Shown piece after piece: positions 1-7,346 of a stretch of DNA of 10,225 nucleotides. The notes beneath the pieces were generated by a model that made no database searches, was not told where the DNA came from, and saw only the letters and a list, made by a program, of their open reading frames with translations. The position numbers and the translations under genes were made by a program. This DNA is from Asterionellopsis glacialis (taxonomy: Eukaryota > Bacillariophyta > Plagiogrammaphyceae > Rhaphoneidales > Asterionellopsidaceae). Numbering within the stretch: position 1 is the first letter of the stretch; each line of letters opens with the position of its first letter. The stretch spans positions 1-10,225 of the forward strand of contig WKLE02005505.1 of NCBI GenBank assembly GCA_014885115.2. Reading direction: 5' to 3'.

Positions 1-391
1 TCTGGCATTTGCTGTTTATAGCACTTGTACAGAAAGGTGATAGAGGAGTGAATGTTGCTATATACTTTACAATGTAATAAGCTTGTTCCGTCTGTGGAGT
101 TTCATCTTCCACAGATGTAACAGTATCATGGAGGGGAGGATAAACAGGATTACCAAAGAACTTCTGTTTGATAATCTTCTTAAGTGCATTGCCTAAGTAA
201 TTTGTTTTTTCTTGATCCGTCATATCTTGTCTAGGCCTTTTCTTCTGGGGATATACCATCCCTTCCTTGGCTGCCATAGTGCTTTTTTCTATCCCACCTC
301 TTGGGGTTCTCTTTTTCATACCTGAGAGAATTTGTCTGACATCAGTTTGTCCATCCAAACCCTGGGGGGTGTTTCTATCATAATGCGTCAT
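1..391 (-). CDS. Partial hypothetical protein, N-terminal 130 aa, truncated by left window edge
   Basis: An ATG at 391-389 opens a frame that stays free of stops for 130 codons to the window edge. An in-frame TAG lies four codons upstream of this ATG, so the start is well bounded. The predicted N-terminus is hydrophilic and basic. A Lys/Arg cluster (QKKRPRQD, about residues 51-58) resembles a nuclear localisation signal, and a Lys-rich stretch (about 71-79) follows. No signal peptide or membrane segment is visible. I do not recognise the family. Open length alone makes chance unlikely but not excluded in DNA this AT-rich. The adjoining region is rich in repeats and transposon ends, so it could be an ORF of a mobile element rather than a host gene. 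The C-terminal part is outside the window. Confidence 0.45.
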   Translation of the reverse strand, partial: MTHYDRNTPQGLDGQTDVRQILSGMKKRTPRGGIEKSTMAAKEGMVYPQKKRPRQDMTDQEKTNYLGNALKKIIKQKFFGNPVYPPLHDTVTSVEDETPQTEQAYYIVKYIATFTPLSPFCTSAINSKCQ

Positions 392-428
392 TTTGGACTT
401 GTACTAAATGTATGGGAAAAGCCCACGT

Positions 429-565
429 AATCCCTGGTCTTTTAGGACTGGGAAAAGGTTGTTCTGAACATTCACCATGAGTGGCAAAACCAAATTCTAC
501 ATATGTTGTGCAGTCATGCTGAATTGTAATAATCCCTTTTCCCGGCCTTTCTGACTGGGAAAAGT
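429..565. repeat. Degenerate direct repeat pair with a hairpin
   Basis: Two related stretches begin TAATCCCT and end GACTGGGAAAAG, at about 429-457 and 529-564. A third GGGAAAAG lies at 414-421. Within the second copy CTTTTCCC (536-543) and GGGAAAAG (557-564) form an 8-bp inverted repeat with a 13-base loop. The pair lies just upstream of the ATG of the left-edge ORF, so it may be either promoter-proximal sequence of that gene or a repeat remnant. No function can be assigned. Confidence 0.4.
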
Positions 566-1760
566 GCTACTGCAGACAGTAAATGACCAGGATAAGTCGG
601 AGTTCTAACACCTCACAAAGGTATGGAAACAACTGTGTGAGTGTTGTGGGGTTTGAAAAATACATGAGGAAGCTTATAGGTGCTTATAACCTGTGAGACT
701 CCCATGAGCTATGTCCTACATAACATGTTCTTAGAAATAAGGTGGACAGTGCCAAGTAACCAAAACTGTGGTGAAAAGTGTTTTTCAGTACATAATTGTA
801 TGTTTTCTACGTGCTAGTTAAAACAAAAAAATAACAGTGAAAATTGAGCTCATAACCTATTTTGACACAAAAAATTCTGACACTGTGAATTATCATGATA
901 GATATGCGTTGACGCTTTGGTGCTCCAAGTTGCCAACATTTGAAATGTAAAACTTGAACTTCCATGAAGTTGGAACACTAATACTGTAAAAACTCAACAA
1001 TCAAACTGTTTGATTGTCCTGATATTTTATAGAAGATCTGTTTATATTTAAAAAAAATTGATGCAGGTAAAAAAATATAGTTACAAGTAGGTGCTTGAAC
1101 TATTGGAGCCAGCATAACAAGAAAATAACAAGATGTATTTTTCGAAATGTTTGTGATGGATGAAAGAAACAACAATCAACCTGTTTGAATATTTGAAGCC
1201 CAAACATATTTCATATTTACAGTTTAATTTCCTACTTTTCTTTTAATTGTTTCTTTGTTGTGCAATTTGTTGATTGTTACTTTTTAGGAGAGTACCATTG
1301 ATTTTGATGTGATCATTGTCGTGATATTCATTTCGACTATCAAAATAAAATTGAAGTAAAATAAACTACACAAAGATTACTCTACCAGTACTCTCTACAC
1401 TGTTTTGCACGGTGAATACATACCAATCAATTCTATCTTATCTAATTGGTTAGTACATCAACTTGTGATGTCACATATTGAGGGCACTCAATGGGCGCAT
1501 CAATCTGCCTGCTTTTCCTATTGAAATAGATTGTCATAGTGAATTCAACACATCTGATCCAATCATAAGTCCCTGTACTTCATCTAGAAGCATCCTTAAT
1601 AACAATAATCAATCTCTAGCAATAGAAATCTATCCACAGGGTTTTCACTAATAAATTATGTGCACCTGATATGGCAGGTCTCCTAAATTCAACAATATTC
1701 CTATCTGACATCCATAAACATGCCCAGTAATTTATTGGCAGTCTCCTAGTATTATGTTTG
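566..1760. other. Gene-free AT-rich spacer
   Basis: No ORF with an ATG start and plausible protein composition is visible on either strand. The stretch holds homopolymer A/T runs and a 9-bp-arm palindrome at 997-1017 (listed separately). A related sequence, CAATCAACCTGTTTGA, sits near 1175. At 1469-1480, TGTGATGTCACA is a small perfect inverted repeat. No tRNA, rRNA or other RNA gene was recognised. Confidence 0.5.
997..1017. repeat. Short palindrome, 9-bp arms, 3-base loop
   Basis: ACAATCAAA (997-1005) and TTTGATTGT (1009-1017) are perfect reverse complements around CTG. A diverged single copy, CAATCAACCTGTTTGA, lies about 175 bases downstream, which suggests a small repeated motif. Role unknown. 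Confidence 0.5.
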
Positions 1761-2012
1761 TTATGTATGGACCATCAAACTAGTGTTGTAGACCTCATAA
1801 ATAGCAATAGCCGCTGCCATCTCATTGTCAACTTCATCAATACATTTCTTGTGTAAAATGAAGAAACCATTTACCCAGGTATTATTATTCTCTTGGCACT
1901 GCACCAATTCTAATAGACATAGTAAGAATACTTTGTAGAAGGTGAATATACAGGGGTTATCAGAGTTGTTTACTAACCCCCTTTTTTGGGTAAAGTTCTG
2001 GCTAAGACCCAT
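1761..2012 (-). CDS. Possible small ORF, 83 aa, unrecognised
   Basis: The frame runs from an ATG at 2012-2010 to TAA at 1763-1761. The open frame continues upstream of the ATG to 2081, without another ATG. The predicted peptide has a hydrophobic patch (CIFTFYKVFLLCLLELVQC, about residues 25-43) followed by an acidic segment (CIDEVDNEMAAAIAIYE, about 60-76). I recognise no family. An open frame of this length is not rare by chance in such AT-rich DNA, so it could be spurious. It could equally be a decayed fragment of a mobile-element protein, because repeats lie directly upstream at 2079-2270. Confidence 0.2.
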   Translation of the reverse strand: MGLSQNFTQKRGLVNNSDNPCIFTFYKVFLLCLLELVQCQENNNTWVNGFFILHKKCIDEVDNEMAAAIAIYEVYNTSLMVHT

Positions 2013-2078
2013 TTTTAATGTTGTTCTTTTAGTGCTGGGTGATATCCAGATCAACAAGAGTGTCCTCTGGCCAAATTT

Positions 2079-2101
2079 GTCCTAAAGCTTGCCTTTAGGA
2101 C
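2079..2101. repeat. Perfect hairpin, 9-bp arms
   Basis: GTCCTAAAG (2079-2087) and CTTTAGGAC (2093-2101) are exact reverse complements with a 5-base loop. GTCCTAAG recurs near 2151-2158. The hairpin lies immediately upstream of the imperfect inverted repeat at 2183-2270. No terminator role is implied in a eukaryotic context. Confidence 0.55.
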
Positions 2102-2182
2102 GCTCCGCTCTTGGACAAAGAACTTTTTGGAGTTATCCAGAAAATTGAGTGTCCTAAGGGGGTGCTTAACTGCAATCCCCTT

Positions 2183-2270
2183 ATTTTGGATTCAGATTTA
2201 GGTACCATAACCTATGAAACAGATGTGCAGACAACTATTTTATCAGGTTATGACACCTAAATTCCAAAAT
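2183..2270. repeat. Imperfect inverted repeat, possible small foldback element
   Basis: The left arm contains ATTTTGGA (2183-2190) and ATTTAGGTACCATAACCT (2196-2213). The right arm, AGGTTATGACACCTAAATTCC and onward (2245-2270), is its reverse complement apart from two mismatches and an extra TTCAG in the left arm. The loop is about 31 bases. Outside both arms the sequence also contains AATCCCC-like tracts, so the symmetry may extend further. The form resembles a miniature inverted-repeat or foldback element, but no target-site duplication was found. Confidence 0.45.
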
Positions 2271-2810
2271 TTTTAATCCCCCTTCCTCTACTCTGACACT
2301 TTTTTGGATTAGATTTAGTTTCCCCTTTTTTCAATTTGATCAAATGCACCATAGCCTTATAATCTTGACACATTTTTTGTTTCACAAGCATTCCAAGCAC
2401 CAAAAATACACACATGACATTGCCGTTGCAGCAGCATTGTCACCACCACTGCTACCACAGTGACTTCAAAATTGTACAAGTGACATCTTCATGTTGCTTT
2501 CACTAGGTACAACAACCCCCTGTGAAAATGGCAAGACAAACAGTGCATCTTCTTATAGTAAAGTGAGTGTAACTGGTTTGGTATCACCTTCTGACATCAT
2601 CAATGACAAAAACAACAATCCACCATTATTTGAGATGCACAACCATGCTTAATTATTCATAGATGTTAGTCTTTTGAAATTAGTGTATATGGGACATTAG
2701 GTTGGTTGCCAGCTTCATTTGCTTTGGAAATACAGAATCACTCAAAAATTATACTACACACTCCCTGTAATAATTCATGAATTTTGGTTCCTGTTCCAAA
2801 GTGGGGGAGC
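2271..2810. other. Gene-free spacer
   Basis: No supported ORF on either strand and no recognised RNA gene. Contents are T-rich tracts, a CAGCAG/CACCAC-rich patch around 2428-2460, and ordinary AT-rich sequence. Confidence 0.45.
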
Positions 2811-2929
2811 TAAATATAAATCCAAATTTTTGCGTTTAAGTTATGCACTATGTTTCTTGGGTGAGAGGGACAGATGGGCCTAAATCTAAATCTAAATCTA
2901 AAATTTGGGCATGTGTTTAAGTTATGCAC
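2811..2929. repeat. Degenerate 81-bp tandem duplication with a TAAATC microsatellite
   Basis: GTTTAAGTTATGCAC occurs exactly at 2834-2848 and again at 2915-2929, a spacing of 81 bases. Each copy is preceded by a TAAAT-rich stretch (2811-2830 and about 2881-2905). The second contains three TAAATC units at 2881-2898. The array ends five bases before the target-site duplication of the element starting at 2937. Confidence 0.6.
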
Positions 2930-2954
2930 CCAATAAGAGCATCCTTTCTACAAC

Positions 2955-3072
2955 GGCCCTAATCCAGATCTTAATTGAGCTTTCTGGGTTATTTAATTGG
3001 TTATGAGACCACAAGATTAGGACTGGATTAGGGACAATAATCCACCATTTCTACCAAACACCCTAATCCAGT
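2955..3072. repeat. CCCTAATCCAG inverted-repeat cluster, left part of the transposon
   Basis: CCCTAATCCAG lies at 2957-2967 on plus, its complement CTGGATTAGGG at 3023-3033, and a further plus copy at 3061-3071. The first two make a hairpin whose arms extend into TCTTAAT/ATTAGGA (about 2957-2974 with 3014-3033). The second and third form a 12-bp perfect inverted repeat (3022-3033 with 3061-3072). This suggests nested or duplicated subterminal motifs, as seen in some DNA transposons where the transposase binds. Confidence 0.55.
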
Positions 3073-3376
3073 TGCTTACCACTGATCATGCAAGTGTGCA
3101 GTGTAAATAATTTTTGTTGCTATTTTGATGTAATGAGACAAAGATAAAGACAAGACAAAGACGATGATGGTCTGCTGAATCAACAATCCACCTTGAGGTA
3201 GGATCCACAATACAGCAGTCATCACCTGCAGGTATGGTAAAATGCAAGCGGTTTATACACCTGACACAATAAAAGTTTGTTGTTGTTTTGAAGAAAAAAA
3301 ATTGCATGCTGAAGACAAGATGAAAAAAAGCAGCACACTCAAATAAACTTGAACAAACAATCCACAAAGGGAATGG

Positions 3377-3423
3377 CAACACAACAATCATCCTTTTCTG
3401 ACAACACAACAATCATCCTTTTC
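3377..3423. repeat. 25-bp tandem duplication, two copies
   Basis: CAACACAACAATCATCCTTTTC occurs exactly at 3377-3398 and 3402-3423, a period of 25 bases. It lies within the 2937-3815 element. A recent replication-slippage duplication is the simplest explanation. Confidence 0.75.
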
Positions 3424-3684
3424 ATGTATGGTAGATCAAAAAATGTATTATATCATTATTAAACTAGAGGAGGAATAGAGCACGTTCTCCTTGTTGTTAT
3501 TGTCATTGTTGATGTGGACCAATCTTGATCATCTTATCAATTTTTTGCTGCTGCACCAGAATATTCTTAACAGGAAAGAACAAAAAAGAGAATCCCTCCA
3601 ATGCTACATGAATTTTCTACCTAATTGCTGGTTCTTCAATAAGGATATGCAAAATGCTCAAACCTAATTGAGGGGTAGTTCTCA

Positions 3685-3799
3685 CTGGCCCTAATCCAGA
3701 TCCTAATTGAAAATAGATGTTTTGGATCTGGGACACTTAGAAATGATAGAAAAAGGGACTAAACCCAGTTGTAATCCAAATCAATTAGAACTGGGCCAG
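3685..3799. repeat. Subterminal inverted repeat at the right side of the transposon
   Basis: GGCCCTAATCCAGATC followed by CTAATTGA (3687-3710) matches 2955-2978 in direct orientation at 23 of 24 positions. At the other end of this segment, TCAATTAGAACTGGGCCAG (3781-3799) is a partial reverse complement (CTGGCCC and CTAATTGA preserved). A 115-bp foldback unit therefore sits just inside the right terminal repeat. Confidence 0.5.
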
Positions 3800-3818
3800 C
3801 ATAGAAAGGATGCTCTAA

Positions 3819-4728
3819 GTACATATTTGGGCCCCTTTTTGGTTTTCACCTATTATTTTGTCTTATTCTTTGTCTCACTTTAGGTTTCTTTACAGTATTA
3901 TTTCTTCCAACTTTTTAAGACCCATTTTTCTTGTTCTTTGCATAAAAAGGGCAAGAAAAAGTTCCGCCCTATGATATTTTGAAGAAAAAGAGAAGAGAGA
4001 TCGAATGTCAAGATGTACTAGTTTATGTAGTTTTCTATGGAAGTTCCATGTTTGAAGACACTTTGAGTGCAGTTTTACTTTTGTGGGACAGCAGAATTTC
4101 CAACCCACCTCAAGAATCAAAAGTTTGGTAAAAGGAAATTGGAGATGGTGAAAAATCTGATGATTTTGAGTCTGTTGTTGACATGCAAACCTTGAACTTA
4201 CCTGGAGTTAGAAAAAAAAACATTTTTCTAGTTTGAACCCTACTACTGTATGTAGTATACTACAAATCAAATATCAACAGAATTGTCCTTTCAAAAGCAC
4301 CCTTTCAAACAAGTTACTCCAACAAAAATATATGATATAGCAGCAGGATCCATTGGTGTATTTAATTGTACATTACTAGTTGAAGCCAGAATGGAACAAC
4401 AAGAACAGAATTAAATTTGGAAGTAAAACGAAAGTAAGATATAGGTTATCATAACCATAACTCGACAACCAACACAGGCCAACAAGAACAAAATAAATTC
4501 TAATTGTAAAATTTATATATTATGCTCCAAGATGATTGTGATTGTTTCAACTTCATATGATATATTTCATCCTTTTGGAGCTGGTTGTTGATTTACAATA
4601 AATTGCATGATGTTATTTTTTCGACTTCGTCATTTTTTATGCACCTCGTTCTTTATTCAGGTACTTTCAAGGGACAATGTATATATTTATATAATTCTGA
4701 TAAATGATTGGGTAATTCAATGCTTGAT
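3819..4728. other. Gene-free spacer upstream of the CLN3 region
   Basis: No ATG-started ORF with plausible coding character is present. The stretch contains A/T runs, a 14-bp perfect palindrome TGTAGTATACTACA at 4251-4264 with a neighbouring TACTAC/GTAGTA inverted repeat, and AT-rich segments near 4510-4700. No RNA gene was recognised. Confidence 0.45.
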
Positions 4729-4736
4729 TGACGTCA
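4729..4736. promoter_or_regulatory. CRE-type bZIP site (TGACGTCA)
   Basis: A perfect 8-bp TGACGTCA palindrome lies 458 bases upstream of the CLN3 ATG. This is the canonical cAMP-response element core bound by bZIP factors. In diatoms, CRE-like motifs upstream of carbonic anhydrase genes take part in the CO2/cAMP response. Whether this copy acts on the CLN3 gene is inference; an 8-mer can occur by chance. Confidence 0.35.
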
Positions 4737-4750
4737 TCATCACACAAAAT

Positions 4751-4767
4751 GAGCACTAAAAGTGCTC
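4751..4767. repeat. Hairpin close downstream of the CRE-type site
   Basis: GAGCACT (4751-4757) and AGTGCTC (4761-4767) are exact reverse complements around AAA. With one G-T wobble the stem extends into the flanking AAA/TTT on both sides. It begins 15 bases after the TGACGTCA site, in the probable promoter or 5' leader of the CLN3 gene. Function unknown. Confidence 0.45.
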
Positions 4768-5194
4768 GTTTTTCTCTCATTCAAAGAGATTGCCCCTGTA
4801 GTATTACACTCTCTAGCAATCGCGAAACACCGTCAACGGCGCATTTTAAACCGAAATCTTGATTCCATGGAATCCTATAATTGCTACTCTAGGGAGTGTC
4901 TATGTACCTGGCAGTATTTGTTTGGTGTTGACTACCTGGTAGTCTATTTCTCTTTGCAGGACCGGTATTATTGACATCATCGAAAAATACCACTCCAAGA
5001 TATCTCATTTTTTCTCCAAGTTTATCTAACACACCAGAATTCTTATTTTAGTGTCACGTAGCGCGGGTGAACGAAGAATATTGTGGGACCAAGGAAATTG
5101 GGTGGGAAACTAGATCTCCGAGGACACAGAACACAAAAGGTAGGTAGAATAGTCCTCTCTCTAGAGACCACTGCCCAAAATCTTCGTGTCGCCA

Positions 5195-6952
5195 ATGATG
5201 ACCACAAGCACGACGAACTACTCCAAGTTTGTCATCAACGCCACTGATGATGACAATTCTGAAACTGATCATGGCAACCATGGAATTTCATTATCGATCC
5301 AATCACCGTACAGTGATAATTATGAACATCAGCAACAACAACAATCTCCTCAAGTAGTTGATCAAACTACCCTCGTAACTACGGAAGCCCGTACCACAAC
5401 AACTCCATCACAATCACAATTAGCATTTTCATTTTGGATGTTAGGCTTATTCAATAATACATCGTACGTAATTATGCTGGCATGTGCGAAATCTATATCA
5501 GAAGGCGGTACCGCCCTTGTGTTCTTAGCGAATGTCGTCCCGGCCATGATTATCAAATTGACGGCTCCTTATTGGTTTGATAAAGTGAGTTATCAAAAAC
5601 GCATACATGTGACTGCAATTTTAATGTTTGCAAGTTTTGCTATTGTGGCATCTTCTTCAAATGTTGCATACCAATTGTTAGGTGTAGCGGCAGCATCATC
5701 CTCATGTGGATTAGGTGAAGCATCACTGTTGGCATTGGCAGGTAAATGTGATGCTGCAGAAACAACAACGACTTCTACTACAGAAAGCTTTACGTCAACT
5801 TCGCCATCCCAAACAAAACAAAAAGGGGTTTTCATTACATGTTTTTCATCTGGTACAGGTGTCGCGGGTATATTTGGTTTCTTTTGGAAATGGTTTTGGA
5901 ATGATTGGTTACAATTTACATTGTCACAAACATTATGGATTGCTACCTTGCTAAGTTTTGCATATGTTACCATCTATTCAAAATATCTGGGTAATATCAA
6001 AGGTGTAGACGAGGACAATAATGAACGACACCAGCAGCAACAATCTGATAGTCTCATTACAAGTTCCGTAGAAGATCAAAATGATACTTGTACCTACCAA
6101 AATACTCCAACAACACTAACCGACAATGGATATCAAGATGTACCATCTGATGAGGAAGACAACGAACAAGAAAAGCAACCTATTGTTGGAGTATCTACAA
6201 GTGCACCTTTAGAAATCGGTGATGGCATTAGTATTCATCATGTTGTGACGACGTCATCTATGCCTGATAACCAGCAACAACAAAATATCGATGAATGGCA
6301 GGATGAATATTATTTACCTAATGGTCAACAACAGCAACAACAATCACAAGTTCAACATGTACATGATATGACCACAAAACAAAGGTTACAACTAGTGTTG
6401 TCATTGTATCCCTACATGATCCCACTTTTTGTTGTATATGCTGCTGAATATGCATTACAATCGGGTACATGGACTTCTATTGGATTTCCTGTGGAAGACG
6501 AAACATCACGTGATGTATTTTATGAATATTCAAATTGGCTATATCAAGTGGGTGTATTCATAAGTCGATCATCGGGTACTATCTACGAAGCACCGCTTAC
6601 TGTATTGTGGATTATGCCTCTGTTGCAAGTTTTCAATGTCATCTTTTTTACCAATGTCGCCATTCGCCAAGAATTAACACCATGGTATATTTGGCCATTT
6701 CCCTATAAATTTGGTTTATTATTGATACCATGTTTCTATGTTGGTTTGTTGGGTGGTGGTGTGTATGTTAATGGTTGTACAAGAATATGTAAAGATTTAC
6801 CATTGGAACATCGTGAATTTGCACTGGCTACTACAAGTGTAGGAGAATCATTTGGTATAGTCGTTGCTGATATAACAGGTTTATTCTTACAAAGTTGTTT
6901 ATATCAAATTAATAATATTGAGGGAGCTATAGTATCATGTCCACTTTCATGA
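5195..6952 (+). CDS. CLN3: CLN3/battenin family membrane protein, complete, 585 aa
   Basis: CLN3 proteins are multi-pass membrane proteins of lysosomes, vacuoles or the Golgi, linked to luminal pH, amino-acid and glycerophosphodiester homeostasis. Family signatures are clear: FWMLGLFNNTSYV (about residues 80-92), IIKLTAPYW (119-127), VVYAAEYALQSG (413-424), YQVGVFISRSS (450-460), GLLGGGVYVN (517-526) and EHREFALATT (538-547). I count about ten hydrophobic segments, roughly at 74-101, 107-126, 136-154, 158-183, 211-234, 244-265, 400-424, 472-490, 504-527 and 545-568. The C-terminus ends like the animal protein, with no truncation. It is longer than human CLN3 (438 aa) because of a Gln-rich N-terminal tail (1-73), a Thr/Ser insert (187-209) and an acidic, Gln-rich hydrophilic loop (266-392). 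The start is the ATG at 5195, the first of two adjacent Met codons. There are no introns. The next gene is convergent. Confidence 0.95.
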   Translation: MMTTSTTNYSKFVINATDDDNSETDHGNHGISLSIQSPYSDNYEHQQQQQSPQVVDQTTLVTTEARTTTTPSQSQLAFSFWMLGLFNNTSYVIMLACAKSISEGGTALVFLANVVPAMIIKLTAPYWFDKVSYQKRIHVTAILMFASFAIVASSSNVAYQLLGVAAASSSCGLGEASLLALAGKCDAAETTTTSTTESFTSTSPSQTKQKGVFITCFSSGTGVAGIFGFFWKWFWNDWLQFTLSQTLWIATLLSFAYVTIYSKYLGNIKGVDEDNNERHQQQQSDSLITSSVEDQNDTCTYQNTPTTLTDNGYQDVPSDEEDNEQEKQPIVGVSTSAPLEIGDGISIHHVVTTSSMPDNQQQQNIDEWQDEYYLPNGQQQQQQSQVQHVHDMTTKQRLQLVLSLYPYMIPLFVVYAAEYALQSGTWTSIGFPVEDETSRDVFYEYSNWLYQVGVFISRSSGTIYEAPLTVLWIMPLLQVFNVIFFTNVAIRQELTPWYIWPFPYKFGLLLIPCFYVGLLGGGVYVNGCTRICKDLPLEHREFALATTSVGESFGIVVADITGLFLQSCLYQINNIEGAIVSCPLS

Positions 6953-7060
6953 AAAAAATCCTTAAAAGTACTAGCTAGTATTACCAGTGCAGGTAATTGT
7001 AAAACACGAAGACATTCCTATAAAAATATTCACTCTCTAGTCAGGCATTATAAATTAATC
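6953..7060 (+). other. Probable 3' untranslated region of the CLN3 gene
   Basis: This AT-rich stretch follows the TGA stop and is the start of a 620-base gap to the convergent kinase-like gene. No clear polyadenylation hexamer was identified. Confidence 0.35.
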
Positions 7061-7327
7061 TTATTGTTGTACTCTTTTGGACCAACAATTATATTTGTTT
7101 TCTCGTACACCACACACCGACAAACAACCTCCAAATAAAAACAATCCAACAATCGCCATGATTATAATATCAACAAGGATAGCTGTAATGGCAATCTGAA
7201 AAAGGAAGTGCAAGCTCTTTGTAACAGTTTTTGGTGCAAGCTTGTCCGGAGACAACCAATTATTAAAGATACGCAACTTAGACTGATGATGGTCACCATT
7301 CTTTTCATAAATTATAAACTCTGGCCT
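7061..7327 (-). other. ATG-less open tract encoding a transmembrane segment; candidate 3' exon or gene relic
   Basis: On minus, 88 codons are open between TAG (7330-7328) and TAA (7063-7061). There is no ATG near the beginning; the only Met lies inside the hydrophobic segment. The peptide has a polar first half (PEFIIYEKNG, NNWLSPDKL) and then about 27 strongly hydrophobic residues (FLFQIAITAILVDIIIMAIV and on to LFLFGG). A short Cys-containing polar tail follows. The pattern fits a C-terminal membrane anchor. The tract begins directly after CCACTAG, a possible splice acceptor. It may be the last exon of the kinase-like gene upstream on the same strand, the end of a separate intron-containing gene, or a pseudogene fragment. 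Chance cannot be excluded. Confidence 0.35.
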
Positions 7328-7346
7328 CTAGTGGACACATTGTGAG

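Larger units (their letters stand above)
2937..3815. mobile_element. Non-autonomous PIF/Harbinger-like DNA transposon, 879 bp
   Basis: The element starts GAGCATCCTTTCTA (2937-2950) and ends with the exact reverse complement (3802-3815). A TAA trinucleotide directly flanks both ends (2934-2936 and 3816-3818). Known for the superfamily: PIF/Harbinger elements duplicate TWA on insertion, and some plant members have termini beginning GAGCATC. The inner terminal regions are further related through GGCCC and CTAATT-type stretches. No ATG-started transposase or Myb-like ORF was found inside, so it is probably mobilised in trans or inactive. The 14-bp arms plus a trinucleotide duplication could in principle arise by chance, but the combination with a matching superfamily signature makes this unlikely. 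Confidence 0.65.

Noticed and set aside
978..1175. 65-codon open frame on minus
   Set aside because: TTG start, AT-driven hydrophobic composition, and it spans the 997-1017 palindrome.
2957..3072. CCCTAA units as interstitial telomeric repeats
   Set aside because: Each CCCTAA is single and embedded in a longer CCCTAATCCAG motif; there is no tandem CCCTAA array.
3086..3412. 108-codon open frame on minus inside the transposon
   Set aside because: It begins with TTG, not ATG, has a Phe/Cys-rich composition typical of translated A/T repeats, and covers the 25-bp tandem duplication. No transposase motif is visible.
3890..4120. 76-codon open frame on minus
   Set aside because: It starts with TTG; the first ATG leaves only a very short peptide, and nothing recognisable is encoded.
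4762..4974. 70-codon open frame on plus upstream of CLN3
   Set aside because: It starts with GTG inside the hairpin and lies in the probable promoter or leader; not a credible gene.
5186..5194. GTG codon three codons upstream as the CLN3 start
   Set aside because: In a nuclear eukaryotic gene the ATG at 5195, followed by a second ATG, is far more likely; the GTG adds only three residues.
5593..5973. 126-codon open frame opposite CLN3, and other frames overlapping the two main genes
   Set aside because: They are shadows of CLN3 and the kinase-like gene in other frames, with compositions explained by the overlapping real proteins.
6247..6254. GACGTCA-containing sequence within CLN3 as a second CRE site
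   Set aside because: It is an incomplete match inside a coding sequence and is explained by the codons.
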